This document shows, one piece after another, positions 1-7,483 of a stretch of 26,715 nucleotides of DNA; positions within the stretch are counted from its first letter, which is position 1, and every line of letters begins with the position of its first letter. The notes below the pieces were generated by a model, which saw only the letters and a program-made list of their open reading frames with translations, was not told the DNA's origin and did not search any database. The translations under genes and the position numbers were made by a program. Origin of the DNA: an uncultured Lachnospiraceae bacterium (GTDB taxonomy: Bacteria; Bacillota; Clostridia; Lachnospirales; Lachnospiraceae); NCBI GenBank assembly GCA_910585905.1, contig CAJUID010000040.1, positions 1 to 26,715 on the forward strand, given 5' to 3'.

Positions 1-97
1 TAAAACGCTCCTCCTGCGCCGCCGCAACAATTTCCCCGTCGCAGATCAATGCAGCCGCAGAATCATGGTATAAACCGGATATTCCTAATATGTACAT
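1..97 (-). CDS. Carbamoyltransferase, N-terminal fragment (runs off left edge)
   Basis: Reading the minus strand from the ATG at 97 gives 32 codons, starting MYILGISGLYHDSAAA and ending in an AAAQEERF-like segment before the window ends. This is the highly characteristic N-terminus of the NodU/CmcH/TobZ carbamoyltransferase family (I-L-G-I-S..YHDSAAAL..DG.IVAAAQEERF). By family knowledge these enzymes use carbamoyl phosphate and ATP, via carbamoyl-adenylate, to carbamoylate hydroxyl groups on sugars or other small molecules. A GGCAGGGA ribosome binding site lies just before the ATG, and the gene begins 18 bases after the stop codon of the preceding SGNH gene, so it belongs to the same operon. 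The inferred role is O-carbamoylation of the glycan made by this cluster. The family call is firm despite the short length; the substrate is unknown. Confidence 0.85.
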   Translation of the reverse strand, partial: MYILGISGLYHDSAAALICDGEIVAAAQEERF

Positions 98-115
98 TCT
101 TATTCCCTGCCTCTC

Positions 116-1294
116 TCAACTATTTCTTTGTACTATTTTCTTTTCGATTATTTGTAATTCTCCCTCTATCCTTTGAAATATGTTCTCTGCAATTATCTGG
201 TTACCCTTTTCATAAACATGGCAGTAATCCATATAAACATTTTCCTCTTTTTCAAACACATCAGTTAAACTCTCAAGCCAGGCATCTTCAGACTCCATTC
301 CTTTCTCTGCAAACAACTTCGCATTCTGCAAAAGAGACTGATACTGCACTGGGGCATCTATTCCCACATACTCACTAAGCTCTTTATGAAATAAAGCATT
401 CCATAAAACTGCTATATCTGCATCAGAAGAATAAAGTGTTTTTTTCTGAAACAATAAAGGCTGTAAAAACACCTTATGCCGAATTCCAAGAGAATCACAG
501 ACCCCATGAAGCATCCTTACCTGCATATACCAGTATTCATATACATCTACATTGGGGCAAATACCACAGTATACCTTATGTACTTCACCTGAAATATCAA
601 TTCCTCGTCTCGCAAGGCTTTTAAATAATGTCTCCTGATAAGAACTTATAAATAAATTTTCATACTGATATCTATTTGCATTATTACATCCAGTATAGCT
701 AATAACAATATCTGGCTTTAGCCAGATTCCATCACGAATCAATTTAACCAGTTCATTGCCTGCAGTATAGGCGTCAATTCCTCCACAGTATAAAATATGA
801 GAAATTCCATGTTCCTTTAGCAAAAGTGAAAGTTTCTGGCTCCATGAACTGGTTTTCACGCCATAAGCTGATGTTGTGGAACCTCCCAATGTTAAAATCC
901 GCATTGGCCTTTCCTCACTTTTTGAATTCCTATATGAATATGTCATAAAAGAAGGATATTCTTCCTTTTCTGATAGATATGTATGACCGCAACTTGGATC
1001 TAGGGCAACACAACATTTCTCATTCTTATCTGAAGCATAAAAACTGGAATATCCCCACAACCAGACCATATCATTTTCAGCCACCCCAATCTCTGTCAAT
1101 GCCGTGTGTGTCTTAACAGAATACAAATCAGCCAACAACACCATAGTGCCCTTTTTATATAAAAAGGATAGATTATAAATTGTCCCATCTTCCTTCCAAT
1201 TATTTCTTAATACAACTTCTTCTGGACATATCCCAAGAATTTTTAATTTAGGAAGTAACGCCTCCACGACAGTTCCATAACCATAAATAACCAT
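116..1294 (-). CDS. SGNH/GDSL-type hydrolase half of a TGA-split gene
   Basis: This 392-residue ORF begins with a Rossmann-like module (VIYGYG near residue 2). It continues into an SGNH-hydrolase-like domain: GGSTTS (block I serine), GGIDAYTA (block II), GCNN (block III) and DYCHVYEKGN (block V Asp-x-x-His). Such domains are esterases or acyltransferases, here probably adding or removing an acyl group on the glycan. It aligns along its whole length with the C-terminal two-thirds of the protein at 2012-3919. The 13 codons upstream of its ATG remain open and in frame back to the TGA at 1334-1336, and they encode AVVRD-like sequence matching AILRD in the paralogue. It is therefore the 3' part of one gene, 116-2002, interrupted by a stop codon. 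An AAGGA ribosome binding site before the ATG at 1294 could allow separate translation. It has no signal peptide, so it is probably cytosolic. Confidence 0.8.
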   Translation of the reverse strand: MVIYGYGTVVEALLPKLKILGICPEEVVLRNNWKEDGTIYNLSFLYKKGTMVLLADLYSVKTHTALTEIGVAENDMVWLWGYSSFYASDKNEKCCVALDPSCGHTYLSEKEEYPSFMTYSYRNSKSEERPMRILTLGGSTTSAYGVKTSSWSQKLSLLLKEHGISHILYCGGIDAYTAGNELVKLIRDGIWLKPDIVISYTGCNNANRYQYENLFISSYQETLFKSLARRGIDISGEVHKVYCGICPNVDVYEYWYMQVRMLHGVCDSLGIRHKVFLQPLLFQKKTLYSSDADIAVLWNALFHKELSEYVGIDAPVQYQSLLQNAKLFAEKGMESEDAWLESLTDVFEKEENVYMDYCHVYEKGNQIIAENIFQRIEGELQIIEKKIVQRNS

Positions 1295-1333
1295 TGGCTT
1301 TTCCTTAGTATCCCTGACAACTGCATGTAAATC

Positions 1334-2002
1334 TCATTCCTGTAGTCTCAAATTATCAAAAATATTCTCCGCTCTATCAAACCTCAATTCAGATTCCATA
1401 CATACTGCAAAAATACAATCCTCCGCTATCCCATTTTTCAACAAAGTATGATAAATATCCTCCAGATAGATGCTTGCAATTAGAACTACAGTATCTTTCG
1501 GAAAGGATGCCAAATCAGAAGGTTTTACTATTTCTCTCCCCAAAAATTTCTCACCCTTACGGCTCTCATCGCTGTCACAAAAGTTCCGAACTGTGAGATA
1601 CTGCTTACTCTCAGTATAAAATCTTTTTGCGCGTCCGCCTGTCCCGTAGATGACCACATGTTTTGATGCCTGGATAGTAGCCGATAAATCCTCCACTCTG
1701 ACAAGAAGCTTTTCAAGACCATATTTTCCAAGCAATTCCTTAGCCTCTTCATATTCCCAGACAGAAGCCAATATCACTGCATTTGGCAAATCCATACATT
1801 GTCTGACATCAATAACAGGTTTGTTAAAAACATGAGGCAGAAAATAATGCTCATTTATTTCAGGCAATAAGAATAAATCAAATGAAATCTCCTCGCAAAG
1901 GAGGCGGACAGCAAATTCCCTCGCTTTCTGAAAGCACCCATATATGATTTTTGTTCTATCAACCAAGTGGTCTGCGGAATATTCATAAAACCTTTTATTC
2001 AT
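1334..2002 (-). CDS. Double Rossmann-like module protein, 5' half of a TGA-split gene
   Basis: This 222-residue ORF contains two Rossmann-like modules and no catalytic domain. The first starts at IIYGCFQKAREFA (about residues 19-105). The second starts at VVIYGTGGRAKRF (about residues 116-205) and includes CDSDESRKGEKFLG and VVLIAS. Both align with the first two modules of the downstream paralogue 2012-3919, including the shared MNK start. After the TGA at 1334-1336 the same frame stays open for 13 codons into the next ORF (116-1294). The summed length of the two pieces plus the linker is about 628 residues, against 635 for the paralogue. It therefore looks like the N-terminal part of a gene broken by a nonsense mutation rather than an independent protein. 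AGGATATAAAC before the ATG gives a usable ribosome binding site. Confidence 0.75.
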   Translation of the reverse strand: MNKRFYEYSADHLVDRTKIIYGCFQKAREFAVRLLCEEISFDLFLLPEINEHYFLPHVFNKPVIDVRQCMDLPNAVILASVWEYEEAKELLGKYGLEKLLVRVEDLSATIQASKHVVIYGTGGRAKRFYTESKQYLTVRNFCDSDESRKGEKFLGREIVKPSDLASFPKDTVVLIASIYLEDIYHTLLKNGIAEDCIFAVCMESELRFDRAENIFDNLRLQE

Positions 2003-2011
2003 GTTTATATC

Positions 2012-3919
2012 CTATCCCTTTCTATTCTCCAAACAATCTGTTAATTCTTCATAAATCCTTTTTGCAATCATCTGATTTCCTTCCTTATATACATGACATC
2101 TGTCCATATATACGCCCCCTACCCCATCAAATAAACCAGATAGATTGCAAAACCATGGCTCTGATATTTTCTCTGCACAATGAATAAACTCCTGCAAATT
2201 ATTCCAATAATTGTCTTCACGACCAAACGTAACATACTTTCCTTGTATCTGATCAAACAACCAGGAATCCAAAATGGCTACATCACCATCATCAGGAAAA
2301 TACTTTGTTTTTCCTGGAAGGACAGGCTGAAAAAAAGCTTGAAAACGAATATCTAATTTTTCACAAACAGCCTGCATCATACTTAATTGTCTATAAAAAA
2401 ATCCAAATGCAGAAGTGTTTGGCCCAACCCCGTAATTTACTCCCCGCATCTGCCCAAATACTTTAATATTTGCCTTATTTGCCAAGCTCTCAAAGAGCTC
2501 CTGCTGATAATACCCTATAAATGGATTTTTAGGCGGCAGCTGCATATTGTTTGTACCGCTATAACTAATTATAATATCTGGATTAATCCAAACCGCATCC
2601 CGAACCAGCTTAATGAATTCGTGGCTGGCTGTGTAACCATCTATGCCCCCGCAATAAATTGCATGCGAAATTTCGTTTTTCATAAGAATTTCTGAAAAAT
2701 ATTCACACCAGGAAGGTATCTTTGTTCCATACACCATTGAGGTAGATCCCCCTAAAATCACTATTTTTAGAGGTTCTTCCCTTTGAGGTCCCAGATACTC
2801 AAAGCGCACAAAACCAGAATATTGATCTCTGTCAGAAATATAAGCATGCCCAATGTTGGGGTCTAAGACAACATCAAACTCCGTTTCACGGTTTCCATAC
2901 CCTGCGCCAGCATATCCGTCTAAGTATAAAATATGGTTCAATTTTCTTCTGCTGTCATGCTCCTCCAGCCAGACAATATTGTTTTCTTTTATCCCCATGT
3001 CTTTCAGCTTTCGGTACTGCTGATCATCAAAATGGTCTGCTAAAACAAACATATGATCCTGATTTTGATAGCACAGATTAAAAATACTGCCATCTTCCTG
3101 TTTTGCGGACCGTGGTAAAATCGAATCAAATGTGATGCCTAACATGCTGAATTTATCTTTTACTGCCTGCACTATCCCCGCTTCCCCATACAGCACACTC
3201 TGCTTTCCATTTAAATCCCTAAGAATAGCTGCTGCCGCCATTTCTCCTATTACAAGCCTTTGAGAACCGCCAGTATCGATTATCAAATTTGATGTATTCG
3301 CATGATAAACAAAAATGTTCTGCCCAGCGATTCCATATCCACCCAAAACATTTCTGATTTCATCAACATAAGTGCTGGCAATAATAACAACTGTATTTTC
3401 TGGCGCACGTTCAAAATAAGAAGGACAAACAACTTCTCTTTGATGCCAGTGCATCCCAGACTTTTTGGGGTCAGAGTCACAGATATAGCGGACTTTATTA
3501 AAAAAGAACAAAAATTCTTTATAAAAGTTTTCAGCCCTTTTTCCCATCCCATACAGAACAATATTTTCAGTATTTTCCAAAGCCTCTGAAAGCTGTTCTA
3601 TTTCGAATATTTTTTCATCCAGGCCAAATTCTCTTAGCCGCTCTCTTGCCGTTTCCCTCTCAGCATAGGATACCAAAATAGCACAGTCACTTAGTTCAAG
3701 ACACTGGGCGATATCAATCACTGGTTTATGAAAAAGAGTCGGCAGGCTATACTTTCCAGATGCATCTGGAAACAAAAACATATGAAATAAAATATCCTGG
3801 TTTAGCAGACGCATAGCAAAAGCCCTTGCCGACTCAAAACAACCATAAATAATAATGTTCTTTTGTCCTAAGATAGGTGCTTTATTATATCCAAAAATAG
3901 AGCTTATCTTTTTATTCAT
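2012..3919 (-). CDS. Triple Rossmann-like module plus SGNH hydrolase fusion
   Basis: I start this 635-residue protein at the ATG at 3919. The frame extends to a TTG at 3967, but the MNK start matches the paralogue at 2002. Visible domains in order are: module A (IIIYGCFESARAFA), module B (IVLYGMGKRAENF with ICDSDPKKSG), module C (SVLYGEAGIVQAV), and then an SGNH/GDSL domain over roughly the last 250 residues. The SGNH blocks are GGSTSMVYG (nucleophile Ser), GGIDGYTA, SGTNN and DRCHVYKEGN (Asp-x-x-His). There is no signal peptide or membrane segment. The family hydrolyses or transfers ester-linked acyl groups. Here an acyl modification of a cluster intermediate is inferred, substrate unknown. 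It is the intact tandem paralogue of the TGA-split gene 116-2002, whose start lies 9 bases after this stop. Confidence 0.8.
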   Translation of the reverse strand: MNKKISSIFGYNKAPILGQKNIIIYGCFESARAFAMRLLNQDILFHMFLFPDASGKYSLPTLFHKPVIDIAQCLELSDCAILVSYAERETARERLREFGLDEKIFEIEQLSEALENTENIVLYGMGKRAENFYKEFLFFFNKVRYICDSDPKKSGMHWHQREVVCPSYFERAPENTVVIIASTYVDEIRNVLGGYGIAGQNIFVYHANTSNLIIDTGGSQRLVIGEMAAAAILRDLNGKQSVLYGEAGIVQAVKDKFSMLGITFDSILPRSAKQEDGSIFNLCYQNQDHMFVLADHFDDQQYRKLKDMGIKENNIVWLEEHDSRRKLNHILYLDGYAGAGYGNRETEFDVVLDPNIGHAYISDRDQYSGFVRFEYLGPQREEPLKIVILGGSTSMVYGTKIPSWCEYFSEILMKNEISHAIYCGGIDGYTASHEFIKLVRDAVWINPDIIISYSGTNNMQLPPKNPFIGYYQQELFESLANKANIKVFGQMRGVNYGVGPNTSAFGFFYRQLSMMQAVCEKLDIRFQAFFQPVLPGKTKYFPDDGDVAILDSWLFDQIQGKYVTFGREDNYWNNLQEFIHCAEKISEPWFCNLSGLFDGVGGVYMDRCHVYKEGNQMIAKRIYEELTDCLENRKG

Positions 3920-3944
3920 TAATTTTAAATCCCCATTCTTATCA

Positions 3945-5975
3945 TTATTTGCGATAACCCCTGACAATCCCCCTTCTTAACTCCGGGTTTTCCAAAACGT
4001 CAGGGTCATGTAGAAAAAGCATATACCCATCCGAAACCTCAAAATCTAATCCGCCTTCCGAAAGCAATTGCTTTACCTTCTTTTCATCACCAGATTTATG
4101 ATAGGTACAGACAGAACATCTAAGGCCATCGTTATTTGCCAGTGTTTTTTTTGCCCCGCATAGGGCTTTTGTCTCCTCACCTTCGACATCCAGCTTGATA
4201 AAGTCTGCCCTGTTCCCAGTTAGCGTATCGACTGTGATTGTTGTCTCCGAATCCGTATCTGTCAAATATTTTGAGCAAAAAACTACCTTGTCCGCCCATG
4301 GCTCAAAAGTACAGTGTAATGCCTCCATCCAGTCCGGTTCACATTCCACTATGTATGCTTTCTTAACCTTATCTATGTGGTGCAGCGTAAAATTCCCCTC
4401 GCAGGCTCCCCCGTCAACCAGGATATCCCCTTGTTGAACACACACATTCTCACTTTCATATCGGTGTGGCGAATTCCGATCCTGCTCACGCCAAATATCG
4501 TGCACATATTTTTTACCATCCAGCATCCGAAACTCATAGTTTCTGCTGATATACATCTTCTTTTCTTCAAAAAGGATATAATGTAAATCCTTTTTTTCAT
4601 CATAGAATGCCTCGTACCATTTCCACTCTGCCTCCGGCTGATAATAAAAAACATCCAACTTGTTTTTTGCCCTTATCTTATCTAATATCTCCTGTATCTC
4701 CTTATCCTCAGAATCTCTATATTTATCATATAATTTATCATAGAAAGGCTGTAGGATATCTTCTATTTGTTCCTGCCCTATTCCAAAATCCTCAGCAAGC
4801 TGCTCTGTAATCTGCTGTTTTGCACCGCTCCAAATACAAATTATGTCCCAACGATACAGACTCATTTCATCTGGTGAAATACATGGCTTTCCTTCAATAT
4901 GCGTCCCCCACTTCTGAGAATTATTATCAACAAATGCTACAATCTCATAATCTGCAGCAAACGTCATTGTTTGATAAAATTGAAAATTAAGTAGTGACGC
5001 ACTTCCAGTCCCCCATATAAGGCACTTCTTTACACTCTTACTCTCTTTCTGGTAAAATTCTGTGTTTTTAGGATATAAACCAACCGCGTCATAATAGTTG
5101 ACATTCCTCCAGGCAAACTGTTCTAATTCCTTTGTTTTACGCCCAAAATAATAGCTAAAACTATAAAGCCCAGGCATTACCGTTTTTCTTTCTAAAAAAC
5201 CTTCTCCTTCATCCTCCGGCATATTTTCCCCTAAAATCAAATGTGTCATGCCATAATCAAGGCACTCCATACCTGCATCTTCTGGAAACAGCATTTTGAG
5301 CCCCTGCTCGCTAAACCTGAAAAAATCCCACGGGCGCTCATGTGCCGCAAACGCAAATGGCGCGATAATAAACACACTGCCGCCCGGTTTTAGCATCTTC
5401 ATAATCTCTTCCGCTACTACCCACGGCATCGCTAAATGCTCAAACACATATAGTGAGATAATCAGGTCAAACTTTCTATTTTTTTCAAAATAATCTGACA
5501 GCTTATGCGCATCACCCGTTACATCCACATTTGCACCCTCATACAAATCAAACCCAGTATAATTTGCCTTGGTAAAAATCTCCCGGATACTTCCATCCAC
5601 CTCCCGGCTTCCCACTTCCAGAATATCCAGACCCTCTTTGTCAAACCGTCTCCCAAGCTCGCTCCGCCAGTTGTTTGCCCCCATAATCTGCGGCTCCCTC
5701 ACATCTTTACAGCAATACAGCTTATAGAACACTTCAAAATCCGTAATGCCGGAATCCAATAGCTGTTTTCTGATAATATCATGCTTATGGCTTGTTATAA
5801 TAATTCTTGGGCGTTTCTCCAACTCTTTAAATTCCTGCAAATTCATAACTGGCTTACCTAAAAACTCCCTCTCCGCCATATAATTATCTATAAAGCAGAA
5901 CACCCTATCTTTCCCCAATATCTCCTGGGCTTCCCTACCCGTCTTGCTTGCTCCAAATAACGCATATTGAATCAT
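3945..5975 (-). CDS. Fusion of two methyltransferases (type 11 and FkbM) with two Rossmann-like modules
   Basis: This protein of about 676 residues starts at the ATG at 5975, which is preceded by GGAGGT and followed immediately by the first module. An ATG at 6005 is an alternative with a weaker AAAGG site. Order of parts: a short Rossmann-like module (YALFGASKTGREA, FIDNYMAEREFLGKPV); a class I SAM methyltransferase of type 11 (LDILEVGSREVDGS as motif I, LYVFEHLAMP, MLKPGGSVFIIAPF); a second module (CLIWGTGSAS, FVDNNSQKWG); and a C-terminal FkbM-type methyltransferase with DILVDGGACEGNF and the family hallmark DFIKLDVEGEE. FkbM enzymes are typically sugar O-methyltransferases. The inferred job is methylation at one or two positions of the glycan or its nucleotide precursor. 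Having both folds in one chain is unusual. It follows the glycosyltransferase-like gene ending at 6011. Confidence 0.85.
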   Translation of the reverse strand: MIQYALFGASKTGREAQEILGKDRVFCFIDNYMAEREFLGKPVMNLQEFKELEKRPRIIITSHKHDIIRKQLLDSGITDFEVFYKLYCCKDVREPQIMGANNWRSELGRRFDKEGLDILEVGSREVDGSIREIFTKANYTGFDLYEGANVDVTGDAHKLSDYFEKNRKFDLIISLYVFEHLAMPWVVAEEIMKMLKPGGSVFIIAPFAFAAHERPWDFFRFSEQGLKMLFPEDAGMECLDYGMTHLILGENMPEDEGEGFLERKTVMPGLYSFSYYFGRKTKELEQFAWRNVNYYDAVGLYPKNTEFYQKESKSVKKCLIWGTGSASLLNFQFYQTMTFAADYEIVAFVDNNSQKWGTHIEGKPCISPDEMSLYRWDIICIWSGAKQQITEQLAEDFGIGQEQIEDILQPFYDKLYDKYRDSEDKEIQEILDKIRAKNKLDVFYYQPEAEWKWYEAFYDEKKDLHYILFEEKKMYISRNYEFRMLDGKKYVHDIWREQDRNSPHRYESENVCVQQGDILVDGGACEGNFTLHHIDKVKKAYIVECEPDWMEALHCTFEPWADKVVFCSKYLTDTDSETTITVDTLTGNRADFIKLDVEGEETKALCGAKKTLANNDGLRCSVCTYHKSGDEKKVKQLLSEGGLDFEVSDGYMLFLHDPDVLENPELRRGIVRGYRK

Positions 5976-6010
5976 AAGCCTGAAACCTCCATTTTCCGCT
6001 ACCATAACAC

Positions 6011-7465
6011 TTACCTTTTTGCTACACCATATTTTCCCAAATCAAATTGGTATATATGACGGTATTTCCCACCATTCATCTCCATTGCCATATGTGCTCC
6101 TCCACACTGCCCTGCAACTAGAGAATCACATTTTGCCAGAGCGTTTAACAAAATCCAATAATCCGCCCCGCGGTAAAAAGCATCCTCTTTCCGCCCAAAT
6201 GTTAATGTTCCAAGATAGTCGCTGCAGTCCTCAGAATAACGCATCTGCGGATAACAAAAAACTTTGTCTCCAAACCGCTCCCGAAACGCACTGACAGCCT
6301 CCTCCACTTCTGTACACAGATAAATCTGTTCTAATCCCCATTCCTTGCTTTTTTCCGAAACTTTATCAAGCATCATGGACAAGGTTGGCTGAACCGGATG
6401 GTTGTATGGCTTTAGATTTGCATAGTCCGTTCCCCTATACAGCACGCCGAGCGTCCGCCCATGTGCATAAAATGTTTTCATATAATTGTCAAACATCTCC
6501 TGTAACCTTGGCTTCATAACAAGCTTTTGATAAAAACCCCGGTTTTCGTATGCCCCTTCCTGCTCCTGCGGAGCTAAAATAACATGTTTGGCCCTCATTA
6601 CATCTGCCATCGTATACCCTGCTGGCTGATCAAAAAATTTTTCCCACGCATTAACCTTCCCAAGCTCGCCTTCTTCAAGATAAGTATTGCGGCAGGTCAT
6701 CATATTCACCACCGGGATATACCCCTTCTGCTCCGCATAGAGAATATTCCTGCTAACCACATGGAAAATATACCCCCAGCCCGCATATCCCATAAAACGG
6801 ATTTCCAAAAAGGTTTTATCTGGATAAGCCTCACCATATGAAACCTTTAACTCACTATTTGCATAAATCATCATAAAGGTAGACGAAGGCAGGATAATCT
6901 GGCGGTTTATATGATACATATTATCCAGACAGCAGATCACACGCTCCTGAAGCGTCAGTTCATCATCTGATGCCTGGTTAAATCCAGTATTGCTTAGCTC
7001 TGTCAGCAAAATATAATCATATTCTTGTTCTCCAAGCTTTCCTAACTCATTGATGGGCAAAAATGAAAAATGTTGAAAATATTCCTTATAGACTGGAAAT
7101 AATTGATGTTTACTGTCCCCAAGCACCAAAATCCTTTTTTCGGTGATCCTGCACGTTTCCAGATAATATCTGGCAATTTCTTTTTTCATCTCCAACATAG
7201 AGACCATTTTATCTGTATCCAACCCCAACTGGGCTGCCTCCCACACGATTTCACGATGAAACGTACTGCATATAATAATTCTGTCATACGGTATGCGGGC
7301 AGCCTGCTCTGGAAGAATCACCGTCTTTCCAAAAAAACTCTGCCCAGCCTTTTGCGGATTCCCATCAACTACAGCAGTAATTTCCCCACATGCAAGAAAG
7401 GACAATAAATTTTCATTTAAAAACTTTCTTGCCGCTCCTCCGGTTCCCCAGATGATGTATCTCAT
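6011..7465 (-). CDS. Fucosyltransferase-like glycosyltransferase with N-terminal Rossmann-like module (paralogue 1)
   Basis: This 484-residue protein opens with YIIWGTGGAARKF and VVDGNPQKAGQSFFG, the cluster's shared Rossmann-like module (residues 1-95). A second small alpha/beta segment (RILVLGDSKHQ) follows. The C-terminal half contains GWGYIFHVVSRNILYAEQKGY, shown here as a resemblance to the Gly-x-Gly-Asn-Gln-xx-Phe-like N-terminal signature of GT11-type fucosyltransferases. It also has LYRGTDYANLKP, resembling the Arg-x-x-Asp nucleotide-sugar motif, then IYLCTEVEEAV and SLVAGQCGG. I infer a GT-B glycosyltransferase of the fucosyltransferase superfamily; donor and acceptor are unknown. 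It is a close paralogue of 9921-11381, with long identical runs such as the DAFYRGADYWILLNALAKC segment. The two flank the nucleotidyltransferase fusion gene. An AAGGCGG ribosome binding site precedes the ATG. Confidence 0.65.
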   Translation of the reverse strand: MRYIIWGTGGAARKFLNENLLSFLACGEITAVVDGNPQKAGQSFFGKTVILPEQAARIPYDRIIICSTFHREIVWEAAQLGLDTDKMVSMLEMKKEIARYYLETCRITEKRILVLGDSKHQLFPVYKEYFQHFSFLPINELGKLGEQEYDYILLTELSNTGFNQASDDELTLQERVICCLDNMYHINRQIILPSSTFMMIYANSELKVSYGEAYPDKTFLEIRFMGYAGWGYIFHVVSRNILYAEQKGYIPVVNMMTCRNTYLEEGELGKVNAWEKFFDQPAGYTMADVMRAKHVILAPQEQEGAYENRGFYQKLVMKPRLQEMFDNYMKTFYAHGRTLGVLYRGTDYANLKPYNHPVQPTLSMMLDKVSEKSKEWGLEQIYLCTEVEEAVSAFRERFGDKVFCYPQMRYSEDCSDYLGTLTFGRKEDAFYRGADYWILLNALAKCDSLVAGQCGGAHMAMEMNGGKYRHIYQFDLGKYGVAKR

Positions 7466-7483
7466 GCCTGTACCGCCTTTCTA

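Noticed and set aside
1334..1336. TGA as a selenocysteine codon
   Set aside because: The paralogue has a non-cysteine residue (Met) at the aligned place, the site is in a linker between modules, and no SECIS-like hairpin is evident right after it.
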